A stretch of 48,287 nt of DNA from Spirochaetales bacterium Spiro_05 (GTDB taxonomy: Bacteria; Spirochaetota; Spirochaetia; Sphaerochaetales; Sphaerochaetaceae), in assembly GCA_001603115.1 (NCBI GenBank), contig LVBG01000037.1:1-48287 (forward strand), in the 5' to 3' direction. Every line of letters begins with the position of its first letter. The stretch's first letter is position 1. A program made the translations under genes and the position numbers. Shown here piece by piece: positions 25,345-33,456 of the stretch. The notes under the pieces were generated by a model. The model was given only the letters and a program-made list of their open reading frames with translations. It was not told the DNA's origin and did not search any database.

Positions 25345-26100
25345 CTATTGTGCAATGATGACCTCAACCCCCTGCTCCTCGAGCGCGGTGATGAGGTCAT
25401 GGGGAAAGCCATTGTCGGTGACAATGGTATCAATCTCCGTAACTGGCATGATTCTGACGAACCCTCGATTGCCGACCTTCGAAGAGTCGACACAAAGCAC
25501 CCTTCTCGTTCCTTGGCTGCACATGCGCTGCACCACCTGGGCATTCTCCACCAAGCTGGTGGTGAGCCCGTGCTCAAGGGTGAAGCCATCGGTGCCGAAG
25601 AACGTGGTTGTCACATGATAATCCTCTATCTGGCTTATTGCGGCAGGGCCTACCAACGCTTCAGCTTGGGGGCGGTACTCCCCTCCCACCAACGTGACAT
25701 TGAGCTGTGAATTGGCTCTTGCATAGGGAAGGATGAGGGTGGAGTTGGTTACCACCTTCACATTCCGCTTGCCAAAAAGATAGCGGGGAATCAACGAACA
25801 GGTAGAACCGTTGGTGATCATGATGCAATCATTGTCTTTCACCAAGGAAGCGGCACATTTGGCGATTGCCTCTTTCTGGGAAGTGTTCGAACCATCCCGA
25901 AACGAAGCCTGGGGTGAGGAAGCGACCACCACCCTGCCATGGGAACGGACCACCAGACCTTTTGCATCAAGGTCTCTCAAATCGCCTCTGATGGTGACTG
26001 CAGACACCCCAAGCTCCAAACTGAGCCGGGTGACCGGATACTCTTCTCCACTGCGCAGCAACTGGAGAATCTTTTCCTCACGAGGGGAGAGCCCTAGCAT
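25345..26100 (-). CDS. DeoR-family transcriptional regulator
   Basis: A 251-residue regulator. The N-terminal winged helix reads SPREEKILQLLRSGEEYPVTRLSLELGVSAVTIRGDLRDLDAKGLV. The C-terminal sugar-phosphate-sensing domain has 'IMITNGSTCSLIPRYL', 'LVGGEYRPQAEALVG' and 'CVDSSKVGNRGFVRI'. DeoR proteins of this type are usually repressors released by a phosphorylated sugar. It is the first gene of the eight-gene operon ending in rhaB, so its ligand may be a product of that kinase. GGAG lies eight or nine bases before the ATG. A palindrome sits inside its own promoter. Confidence 0.9.
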   Translation of the reverse strand: MLGLSPREEKILQLLRSGEEYPVTRLSLELGVSAVTIRGDLRDLDAKGLVVRSHGRVVVASSPQASFRDGSNTSQKEAIAKCAASLVKDNDCIMITNGSTCSLIPRYLFGKRNVKVVTNSTLILPYARANSQLNVTLVGGEYRPQAEALVGPAAISQIEDYHVTTTFFGTDGFTLEHGLTTSLVENAQVVQRMCSQGTRRVLCVDSSKVGNRGFVRIMPVTEIDTIVTDNGFPHDLITALEEQGVEVIIAQ

Positions 26101-26147
26101 AGTATTTGCTCCTGCTTTCTATTTGCTTTCGTAACACTTTCGATTCT

Positions 26148-26176
26148 ATTATGATTTGATAAATAAATCAAGTAAA
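26148..26176 (-). promoter_or_regulatory. DeoR operon promoter with internal operator
   Basis: On the minus strand TTTACT (complement of 26171-26176), 17 bases, CATAAT (complement of 26148-26153). Between them lies TTGAT-N6-ATCAA (26156-26171), a likely operator for the DeoR protein. No terminator separates it from rhaM, so read-through from the importer operon is also possible. Confidence 0.52.
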
Positions 26177-26180
26177 AGTG

Positions 26181-26492
26181 CTACTCCAAATGAAACACCT
26201 CTTCAAGGGGGAGCGAGATGGGGGAATTGTCCGGATGTGTCTCCATGATATCAGCCATATACGCCCACCACTTTTGGACAATCGGGTTTGTCCCAAGATC
26301 CTGGGAGCCACTGGCACCCCGAACGTTCTGGAAGGCGAACAGTCTCCCGCTCTCCCGATCCAGGAAAATCGAGTAGTCATACACCCCACTCTCACTGAGT
26401 AGGGCTTTCAACTCGGGCCAGATGGCATCATGCCGCTTCTGGTACTCTTCCTCAAACCCTTTTTTCAATTGCATCACAAACGCCTGTCGCAT
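26181..26492 (-). CDS. rhaM: L-rhamnose mutarotase
   Basis: A 103-residue protein of the dimeric alpha-beta barrel type, matching RhaM (104 residues in E. coli). It interconverts alpha- and beta-L-rhamnose. 'MQLKKGFEEEYQKRHDAIWPEL' includes the catalytic His region, 'YDYSIFLDRESGRLFAFQNV' the Tyr and sugar-contact region, and 'VQKWWAYMADIME' the Trp pair. It is last in the rhamnose importer operon, 10 bases after a permease. AAGGAGG before the ATG at 26492 fixes the start. Confidence 0.93.
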   Translation of the reverse strand: MRQAFVMQLKKGFEEEYQKRHDAIWPELKALLSESGVYDYSIFLDRESGRLFAFQNVRGASGSQDLGTNPIVQKWWAYMADIMETHPDNSPISLPLEEVFHLE

Positions 26493-26502
26493 CACTGCCT
26501 CC

Positions 26503-27540
26503 TTATCGCTGTGCCTGAAGCCGAAGCTTTCGGTTTGCCTTGTAGAGGTCGAGCAACCTGGGAAGCAACACTGCACTGATCAGCAGGCTTCCGATGACGA
26601 TGGTCATCAAGGTGCCGCTGAACTTGAGCAAGCCCATGCCAAACTTGAGATACCCCACCAAAAGCGAGCCGAGGAAGACGCCGAAGACCGTACCACGACC
26701 ACCGGTTATGGCTACACCACCCAAGACCACCAAGGTGATGATCTCCAGATCCCAGCCGGTGGCGATATTCGATCGGACGGAGAGAATGCGGCTTGCCAAA
26801 AGAACGGCGGTCAAACCACAGAAGAACCCGGTGATGGTGAAATTGATGATTCTGGTCAGCTTCACATTGACACCACTGAACCGGGCTGCCTCGGCACTGT
26901 TTCCGATGGCATACAGCCTTCGGCCGTAGGTCGTCTTGTGCAGGATGAAGGCAAACAGCAGCATCAGCACCAGATACAGGACGAACTCAAAGGGGATGAT
27001 GGTTCCTTTGATGAACTCCTGGCCGAAGAATCCGAATCCTTCAGGGAAAGAGGTGCGGGCCTGATCACCCAACAGACCGATGGAGATACCGCGGAAAATG
27101 GATTGGGTAGCCAAGGTAACCGCAATTGCCGGCATGTTCAGGGTGGTTATCATCAGACCATTGAACAGGCCTGCCAAGGTTCCCACCAAAAGCGACAGGG
27201 CGATCATGGAGGGAATCGAAGCCCCGCCTTGGGCTGCAGAACCGACCACGTACGCACAGAGAGCGATGATGGAAGCGATGGAGATATCGATATCACCGCA
27301 CATGATGATGAAAATCATCGGCAGGGCCATGATCGCCTTCTCAGAGAACTGGAAGGTGGCATTCATCAGGTTGAACCAATCCAGAAAGTACGGGGTCCTG
27401 AGCGTAAAGAAGATGAACATGCTTGCAAAGATGATGCACAACAGCACTTCCCACTTGGTGAAGAACTCGATCAGCCGGTTCTTCAGCGACATTTCATTGA
27501 TGAGGCGGCTTTTTGCCACCAGGTCTCGCTGTTCGTCCAT
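26503..27540 (-). CDS. L-rhamnose ABC transporter permease 2 (RbsC family)
   Basis: A 345-residue integral membrane protein with about eight to ten hydrophobic stretches. 'MIFIIMCGDIDISIASIIALCAYV' and 'ITLVVLGGVAITGGRGTVFGVFLG' are RbsC-family signatures. It pairs with the permease encoded just upstream (3 bases apart), as RhaP and RhaQ do in rhizobia, and rhaM follows. AGGAGAGG precedes the ATG. The family assignment is firm; rhamnose specificity comes from RhaM and the binding protein. Confidence 0.88.
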   Translation of the reverse strand: MDEQRDLVAKSRLINEMSLKNRLIEFFTKWEVLLCIIFASMFIFFTLRTPYFLDWFNLMNATFQFSEKAIMALPMIFIIMCGDIDISIASIIALCAYVVGSAAQGGASIPSMIALSLLVGTLAGLFNGLMITTLNMPAIAVTLATQSIFRGISIGLLGDQARTSFPEGFGFFGQEFIKGTIIPFEFVLYLVLMLLFAFILHKTTYGRRLYAIGNSAEAARFSGVNVKLTRIINFTITGFFCGLTAVLLASRILSVRSNIATGWDLEIITLVVLGGVAITGGRGTVFGVFLGSLLVGYLKFGMGLLKFSGTLMTIVIGSLLISAVLLPRLLDLYKANRKLRLQAQR

Positions 27541-27543
27541 ATG

Positions 27544-28545
27544 CTAACCTCTCCTCTGTGCAAGCAGCTTCTTGTTCTTGTGTTGGTCAGATAGGGTATT
27601 GAGCGTCAAGGCAAGGAGAATGATCAGGCCTTGGACACATGTCTGCCAGAAAACCGATAGGTAGATGACAGGAAGCGCATTGGTGACCACACCCAGGAAA
27701 AGGGTACCCAAGACCACGCCGATGATGCCTCCTGCCCCGCCGGAAAAGTTCACACCCCCTAATACGCAGGCAGCGACAGCCTGCATCTCAAAGCCGGTTG
27801 CCATCTCATTGACCGCCGATGCATAGCGTGCGGTCCACAAGGCTCCTGCAAGACCGCACAAGGCTCCGCTGACCAAAAAGACCACCACACGCACACGGTT
27901 CTCATCGACACCGACAAACTTGGCGGCTGTCGGGTTGCCCCCGATGGCGTAGATTTCACGCCCGGTGCGGGTGAATCGGCTGAAATAGTAGCAGAGGGCA
28001 ATGACAAAGAAGGCTATCCACAGCAGGATGGAGATACCCAAGAACGTGGTTCGGGGCAGGGCGATATAGGCAGGTGTCATCTCATGGGCAGTCACCCAGG
28101 TTCCCTTGCTCAAGAGGAAGGTCATGCCTCGGTAGATGTTCACCGTCCCCAAGGTAGTGATGATAGGCGGTATTTTGCCATAGGCAACCAGGATGCCGTT
28201 GACCAAGCCCATGGCCAGTCCGATGACGATTCCCAGAAGGAGCAGCAGAGCCGGGCTCACCTGTGGATACGACTCATTGACCATACCGCAGGCCATTCCC
28301 GAGAAGGCGATGATGGAACCCACCGAAAGGTCGATTCCCCCTGAGAGAATGACATAGAACTCCCCAATGGCAACGATGGACAGGATGGCCATGTCGTTGA
28401 GTATGGTGGAGATGTTCTTCATCGACAGGAACTGCGGACTCCGCACCGAGATGGGAACCAACAGGACAAAGAGCAGGAGAATCAGGGTCGATTCCCTTCG
28501 CGCAAAAGCTTTCTTGGCAAAGGAGGCAAATGAGTGGTCAGGCAT
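27544..28545 (-). CDS. L-rhamnose ABC transporter permease 1 (RbsC family)
   Basis: A 333-residue membrane permease with the signatures 'YVILSGGIDLSVGSIIAFSGM' and 'AVAACVLGGVNFSGGAGGIIG'. The N-terminus is cytoplasmic and basic (FAKKAFARRES), then the first membrane segment. Its ATG lies 8 bases inside the ATPase gene end, so translation is coupled. It likely forms a heterodimer with the second permease. Confidence 0.88.
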   Translation of the reverse strand: MPDHSFASFAKKAFARRESTLILLLFVLLVPISVRSPQFLSMKNISTILNDMAILSIVAIGEFYVILSGGIDLSVGSIIAFSGMACGMVNESYPQVSPALLLLLGIVIGLAMGLVNGILVAYGKIPPIITTLGTVNIYRGMTFLLSKGTWVTAHEMTPAYIALPRTTFLGISILLWIAFFVIALCYYFSRFTRTGREIYAIGGNPTAAKFVGVDENRVRVVVFLVSGALCGLAGALWTARYASAVNEMATGFEMQAVAACVLGGVNFSGGAGGIIGVVLGTLFLGVVTNALPVIYLSVFWQTCVQGLIILLALTLNTLSDQHKNKKLLAQRRG

Positions 28546-30055
28546 GGGTGTCCTCCATCACGGTAGTGGCAATAGCGGCCTTCATGACCGATTCGGCGGT
28601 GGCTTTCCGCGCATCAAGAATGGCTGTCTGGTACCCCTCGTGCATGACCAGGATGCGGTCGGACATTCCCAGGATCTCAGGAAGCTCACTGCTGATGAGA
28701 ATCACCGCTACTCCCTTTTGGGCCATGTCGCACACAAACTGGTGCACCGCCGCCTTGGTGGCGACATCGATGCCCTTGGTCGGTTCGTCAAGAATGAGAA
28801 TCTTCGGACTGGTCCCTATCCATTTGGCAAGAACCACCTTCTGCTGATTTCCCCCCGAGAGGGTTTCTGCATCAACGTGATATCCTGCCGATTTGATCTC
28901 CATCTGGTTGCCATGGCACTGTACATATGTCCTTTCCTTACCCGCACTTGTTACCATCCCCTTAAAGGAGAGCTGTTTCAAAACGGGAAGAGAAATATTG
29001 TTTGTCAGGCTCATCTTGAGCACCAAGCCCTGTTTCTGACGGTCCTCAGGTACCAGGGCAATGCCCCGTCTCATGCTCTCTTTCGCCCCTTTGGGCTTGA
29101 AGGGCTCTCCGAGCAAGTGCATGCTGCCACCGCTTGACTTGTCAATGCCGAAGATGGTACGCACCACTTCGCTGCGCCCCGCACCAACCAAGCCGAACAG
29201 GCCAAGGACTTCCCCTTCATGAAGGGTGAAGCTGATATCCTTGAAGGCTCCCAGCTGGCAAAGCTTCTCAATACGGAGCACTTCCTTGCCCTTCTGTTTC
29301 TGGTGTTCGGGATACAGCTGGTCGATCGAGCGCCCGATCATCATATTGATGATGGCATCCTCGTTGCTTTCGGCAACCTTCCCTTCGCCAATATACTGTC
29401 CATCACGGAAAACCGTGTAATAGTCGCAAATCGTAAAGATCTCATCAAACTTATGGCTGATGAAGAGGATGGCTTTGCCCTGCTCCTTGAGCGAGCGGAC
29501 AATCCTGAAAAGGTCCTCAACCTCTCGCCCGGTGAGGGCGCTGGTGGGCTCGTCCATGATGACCAGCTTGGCATCGAGGCTGAGCGCCTTGGTGATTTCC
29601 ACCATATGCCGCTTGGCGACACTCAGGTTCTTGACCAGGGTATCGGGATCGATATCCAGCTGCATGCGGGCCAACAGCTGCCTGGTCTGCTCGGTCATCG
29701 CCTTCCAATCGAGCTTCTTGGTGCGCGGATTGCGAAGATGGTGACCCATGAAGATGTTCTCGGTCACGGTAAGCTCAGGAAACATCGAGGCTTCCTGATG
29801 GATTGCCACGATACCAGATGCTTGGGCATCGAGGGCATTGCGGAACGCCACTTCCTTTCCCTCGAACGTGAGTGTCCCGCTGGTTGGGATGTACACACCG
29901 GTGAGCACTTTCACCAAGGTCGACTTCCCTGCCCCGTTCTCTCCGATCAAGGCATGCACTTCCCCACTTCTGAGGGTGAGGTGCACATCATCCAAAGCTC
30001 TGATACCGGGAAAAATTTTGGTGAGGTTATGTACCTCCAACAATGCGTTTGGCAT
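28538..30055 (-). CDS. L-rhamnose ABC transporter ATPase (two nucleotide-binding domains)
   Basis: A 505-residue twin ATPase. Domain 1: GENGAGKSTLVKVLTG (Walker A), 'LVIMDEPTSAL' (Walker B). Domain 2: 'GLFGLVGAGRSEVVRTIFG', signature 'LSGGNQQKVVLAKWIG', 'ILILDEPTKGIDVATK'. The ATG at 30055 has AAGGAGG five bases before it, so longer upstream readings are rejected. It is separated from the binding-protein gene by 70 bases with an inverted repeat. Called rhaT in rhizobial nomenclature. Confidence 0.92.
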   Translation of the reverse strand: MPNALLEVHNLTKIFPGIRALDDVHLTLRSGEVHALIGENGAGKSTLVKVLTGVYIPTSGTLTFEGKEVAFRNALDAQASGIVAIHQEASMFPELTVTENIFMGHHLRNPRTKKLDWKAMTEQTRQLLARMQLDIDPDTLVKNLSVAKRHMVEITKALSLDAKLVIMDEPTSALTGREVEDLFRIVRSLKEQGKAILFISHKFDEIFTICDYYTVFRDGQYIGEGKVAESNEDAIINMMIGRSIDQLYPEHQKQKGKEVLRIEKLCQLGAFKDISFTLHEGEVLGLFGLVGAGRSEVVRTIFGIDKSSGGSMHLLGEPFKPKGAKESMRRGIALVPEDRQKQGLVLKMSLTNNISLPVLKQLSFKGMVTSAGKERTYVQCHGNQMEIKSAGYHVDAETLSGGNQQKVVLAKWIGTSPKILILDEPTKGIDVATKAAVHQFVCDMAQKGVAVILISSELPEILGMSDRILVMHEGYQTAILDARKATAESVMKAAIATTVMEDTHA

Positions 30056-30086
30056 TGTTCCTCCTTGCATTGCACCGAAAATCGAA

Positions 30087-30110
30087 GGCTCCCGCCCGAA
30101 GGCAGGAGCC
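30087..30110 (-). other. Hairpin between rhamnose-binding-protein and ATPase genes
   Basis: GGCTCC-c-GCC-CGAA-GGC-a-GGAGCC: nine base pairs with one internal mismatch. The minus-strand sequence after it is only mildly T-rich, so it probably stabilises the upstream message or attenuates. The other importer operon has a hairpin at the same place (11821-11844). Confidence 0.65.
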
Positions 30111-30125
30111 GATGAACTCAGAATC

Positions 30126-31142
30126 TTAGAAAATTGCTGCGAACTGCTCGATGTTGTCCTTGTTGAAGACATAGGGGGTGCTCATGTAGATGAGTCCGTC
30201 CTTCTCAACCTTGACAGAATTCATGCGTCCTGCAGGAATGACATCGCCGACAGCACCGTTGTTGGTTCCATCGATGAGTGCATTCAGGATGTAGGTGGAA
30301 GTGTAGCCGAGATCGATCGGGTTCCACAGAGCCATCTGGCGGCAGGTGCCGTCAAGGATGTAGCCCTTCATCTCGGAGGGAAGGCCGAGACCGGTAACTT
30401 CAACAACACCGGTCTTGCCGGCATCCTTCACAGCCTGTGCGGTAGCCAAGAGTCCGACTGTGGTCGGGCAAATGATTGCCTTCAGGTTGGGATACTTCTG
30501 CATCAAAGAGACTGCTTCACGATAGCTCTTGTCCGGGGCATCGTCACCATAGACGACTTCCACAAGCTTCATCTTCGAATACTTCGCATCCTTGATCTCC
30601 TGCTTCATCCAGTCAATCCAGAGGTTCTGGTTGGTGGCCTGGGCGGAAGCGGACAGGACGGCGATATCACCGGTGTAGTTGGTCAGCTCGGCAGCAAGCT
30701 GAATCTGCTGGCGGCCGATGAGCTCTGCATTACTGGGCAGCAGGTCGACGATGCGTCCGCCTACGTTGATGCCGCTGTCAAAGCTGATGACCTTGATGCC
30801 TGCAGCCATGGCCTTCTTGGTCACGGGAATCAGTGCATCACTGTCATTGGCGCTGATGGCGATGCCATCGACGCGCTGTGCGATGAGGGTCTCGATGATC
30901 TCAATCTGGCCTTCAGCAGTTGCCTGCGGGGGTCCCATGTACGTGGTCTTGATTCCACCGATTTCTCCGGCGGCTTCCTGACTGCCCTTGAAGACTGCAT
31001 CAAAGAATCCGTTTCCCATGCTCTTCACGAGAATGACGATCTCCTTGTCACCCTTCACAGCTGCAGCTTCCTTGGTTCCCTGGGCGAACAAGCCCGTGAA
31101 GACCAAGCTGGCGATGAGTACAAACAACAACGCTCTTTTCAT
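30126..31142 (-). CDS. L-rhamnose ABC transporter substrate-binding protein
   Basis: A 338-residue periplasmic binding protein with a signal peptide (MKRALLFVLIASLVFTGLFAQ|G). 'KEIVILVKSMGNGFFDAVFKGSQEAA' and 'QRVDGIAISANDSDALIPVTKKAMAAGIKVISFDSGI' are sugar-binding type I features, and the protein as a whole recalls rhizobial RhaS. It is first in the importer-rhaM operon. AAAGGAG before the ATG. The upstream region carries the rhamnose regulon motif. Rhamnose specificity is inferred from similarity and from rhaM in the same operon. Confidence 0.88.
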   Translation of the reverse strand: MKRALLFVLIASLVFTGLFAQGTKEAAAVKGDKEIVILVKSMGNGFFDAVFKGSQEAAGEIGGIKTTYMGPPQATAEGQIEIIETLIAQRVDGIAISANDSDALIPVTKKAMAAGIKVISFDSGINVGGRIVDLLPSNAELIGRQQIQLAAELTNYTGDIAVLSASAQATNQNLWIDWMKQEIKDAKYSKMKLVEVVYGDDAPDKSYREAVSLMQKYPNLKAIICPTTVGLLATAQAVKDAGKTGVVEVTGLGLPSEMKGYILDGTCRQMALWNPIDLGYTSTYILNALIDGTNNGAVGDVIPAGRMNSVKVEKDGLIYMSTPYVFNKDNIEQFAAIF

Positions 31143-31280
31143 GATAACACTCCTTTTGCTGAATCATCCCGGATATACCGGAATCTATTTGTACTTGGAC
31201 TTGCCAAGGCAAACAGCGAATCACAGATTGTGTCACACCTCCCAGACTCCGATGTTGCCATCGAAGGACACATTCTGTTG

Positions 31281-31344
31281 TATATAAGTGTGACAGCTTT
31301 TTTGAATTCCGCAATGACTGTATAGTCATTTTTTAGCACGATTT
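31281..31344 (-). promoter_or_regulatory. Rhamnose importer promoter with AraC-type composite site
   Basis: On the plus strand: ATATAA (31282-31287; TTATAT on the minus strand as -10), AAGTGTG (31286-31292), 22 bases, TGACTGTATAGTCA (31315-31328), five bases, TAGCACGATTT (31334-31344). The same arrangement and spacings occur before rhaA (34741-34799). The rest of 31143-31420 holds no gene; I see nothing further there. Confidence 0.65.
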
Positions 31345-31420
31345 GCTCACACTTATCTTGCAAAGCCGAAACGAAAGCCAAGAAATAGGTAAAACAAACC
31401 GAAAACACAGCAATAGTGAT

Positions 31421-32365
31421 TTATATTGATTTCGATTGCTTGGAAGAAAAGAGCAATGAGCCGAGAAACCCTACAAAAGTCTGTTGCAGCAAGATGCCCA
31501 GAATGACCGGAAGGGAAACCCTTGGAGGGAAAAACTGTGTCGCAAGAATCAGGGCAGCACTGATATTGCGCATACCCCCGGTATAAGTCATGGAGACCAC
31601 CGAGGCACGGTCCGCCTTCAAGAGATAGGTGGCCAAAAACCAGATTACCACGAAGCTGAGTGCTATCACCAGCAGATTCACCAAAGCAAGAGGAAGGTAG
31701 AGCCAGGAGAACTCCAATTTGCCCGAGAGCTGCCCGATATGAATCACCACCACCGCTATCAGCAGGAGCTTGATGAATGGGTTGAGATAGGGGACGGCTG
31801 TTTTCGATGCCTTCGGGAAATATTGGCTGAAGAGCATGCCGAGCAGCGAGGGAATGACAATCATGATCACCAAGCTGGTGATGATGCCCCTACTGTCAAA
31901 GATGACTGAGGAGTCGGTGAGCAGACGGATGGTCAGGGGGGTGATGAGCGGGGACAGGAGGGTGTCCAGAAGAATGAGGGAGAGGGCCAAGGGGCCATCC
32001 CCGTCGAAGATGGTACACCAGATGAAGGAGGAGACAGCGATAGGAATTGAGGAGAGCAGGATGAAGCCGGTGACCAGGTCCGGATCACTGAAAATCAGCG
32101 AAGCAACAACCTTCGTGAGCACCGGCAGCAAGACATGGGCACTTACAAGCACAAAGAGGATATCCTTGATGCGGCGCAGGGCAAGAGCAAACTGACGGTA
32201 GCTGATGCCCAACGCTCCCACGAAGGTGATAATGGCAAAAAAGAGCGTGCTCAGCTCCTTGTACGGTGCAAGACGCGAACCCAAGAACAAGCCCAAAATC
32301 ACCCCGATGGGGGTGACGAAGGGCATTGCCTTGTTGCACTGTACATTCAGATGCTCAAGCGTCAT
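31421..32365 (-). CDS. BASS-family (bile acid:sodium symporter-like) transporter
   Basis: A 314-residue membrane protein with nine or ten predicted helices. It resembles the bile acid:sodium symporter superfamily: 'LSSIPIAVSSFIWCTIFDGDGPLALSLILLDTLLSPL' and 'SMTYTGGMRNISAALILATQFFPP' are the paired substrate/Na+ site regions. Members carry bile acids, pantoate, pyruvate or other organic acids. It is the third gene of the rhaA-aldolase operon, 14 bases after the aldolase, so it may move rhamnose or a breakdown product such as lactate. Substrate unknown. Confidence 0.82.
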   Translation of the reverse strand: MTLEHLNVQCNKAMPFVTPIGVILGLFLGSRLAPYKELSTLFFAIITFVGALGISYRQFALALRRIKDILFVLVSAHVLLPVLTKVVASLIFSDPDLVTGFILLSSIPIAVSSFIWCTIFDGDGPLALSLILLDTLLSPLITPLTIRLLTDSSVIFDSRGIITSLVIMIVIPSLLGMLFSQYFPKASKTAVPYLNPFIKLLLIAVVVIHIGQLSGKLEFSWLYLPLALVNLLVIALSFVVIWFLATYLLKADRASVVSMTYTGGMRNISAALILATQFFPPRVSLPVILGILLQQTFVGFLGSLLFSSKQSKSI

Positions 32366-32379
32366 CCTCTGAACCTGCC

Positions 32380-33456
32380 TCAGGAAGAGACCTGGGAACG
32401 GTACTTCTCCACTTCCCAGTTGCGGATGAAATTGATCATCGCCTCGTCCATGAATCGTGGCCCGCCAAAGCTTTCACTGTAGACGCTGATCGCTACGGTA
32501 TCGAAAAAGAGGGGAAGCGGTTTCTCTCCGAGGGAGAAGACCCCCAGATTCTGTACACAGACAATCTTCGGAGCACTTCCATGCTCCCGCTCGAACTGCA
32601 CGAACGCCTTACTCACATCGGCACCCTCATCAACCCAGAGCGGCTTGAATCCAGCATATACGATATGATCGGGGGTAAACGATGACCCAGCCTTTGCAAA
32701 AGAGGAGCGGTCGGTGAGCAGGTGCTTGAACTCCAGGGTGTTTCTGAAAAGGATTCTCTCATTCTTCAGCCCCTGCAGAACACCCGATACTTTCTCCACC
32801 TTGTCAGCATCTGCCTCACATTCGGTGAAGTCCGGCTTGCGGACCAGCTGGGCCTCAATGGTGGAGAGCACCTCTGTGTAGATCTGAGCGATCTCCTCAA
32901 GGCTCTGCCCTCCGACAAAAATCCCATGGTTTTGCAAGAAGATCAGCGAGTACACCTTGCCTGTTTTCGCTTGGTGGGCGATAAGTCGCTCACGCACGAT
33001 GTTGGCCAGGATGAATCCAGGCTTCACCAGCTCCACCCAGAGTGCTTCACCAAAGAGGCGGTGAACAGAAGCTTCGCCATCCTGGGCACACGTCACACCG
33101 TTTACCAAGGCAGGATGCAAATGCACCACGTACGGAAACGGAAGGAGAGCATGCAACAGAGCCTCAACCGATGGACGGGCAGTCTCCCCTTCCAGGCGGC
33201 AAGACATCATGTCCTTGAGCACCTCGTCTTCGCGTTGCTCATCGTCTTGGCTGTACTGCTTGTGCCAGATCTGCTCCAAAAGATCGAGGTCCATGCGAAC
33301 AAACCCATCCTCTCCGATGGTCCCCAGAGCATGACCGCTTGCCTTCACGTAGAGGGTTCGATCTTCCTTGAAGGAGGTGTTTCCGCCTCCCAGCAATACA
33401 AAGGCAGGGTCACTGCCGTAGCGGCGGGAGTGCTCCACCAGCTGCTGAAAACTCAT
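32380..33456 (-). CDS. rhaD: Class II aldolase, probable rhamnulose-1-phosphate aldolase
   Basis: A 358-residue zinc aldolase/adducin-fold protein. 'VLLGGGNTSFKEDRTLYVKASGHALG' is the phosphate-binding region; 'PFPYVVHLHPALVNG' gives two zinc His and 'IFLQNHGIFVGGQSLEEI' the third. It corresponds to the aldolase half of the bifunctional rhamnulose-1-phosphate aldolase/dehydrogenase (YuxG/RhaE type) including the 'ENWEVE'-like end (RNWEVEKYR), but the dehydrogenase half is missing. It should cleave rhamnulose-1-phosphate to DHAP and L-lactaldehyde. Start overlaps the rhaA stop (ATGA). Confidence 0.8.
   Translation of the reverse strand: MSFQQLVEHSRRYGSDPAFVLLGGGNTSFKEDRTLYVKASGHALGTIGEDGFVRMDLDLLEQIWHKQYSQDDEQREDEVLKDMMSCRLEGETARPSVEALLHALLPFPYVVHLHPALVNGVTCAQDGEASVHRLFGEALWVELVKPGFILANIVRERLIAHQAKTGKVYSLIFLQNHGIFVGGQSLEEIAQIYTEVLSTIEAQLVRKPDFTECEADADKVEKVSGVLQGLKNERILFRNTLEFKHLLTDRSSFAKAGSSFTPDHIVYAGFKPLWVDEGADVSKAFVQFEREHGSAPKIVCVQNLGVFSLGEKPLPLFFDTVAISVYSESFGGPRFMDEAMINFIRNWEVEKYRSQVSS

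Noticed and set aside
24007-25710. A 567-codon plus-strand open frame opposite E2 and deoR
   Set aside because: Antisense shadow of two confident genes; composition is His/Asp/Leu-rich without domains.
30056-30172. Upstream extension of the rhamnose ATPase frame
   Set aside because: It crosses the intergenic hairpin and binding-protein end; AAGGAGG selects ATG 30055.
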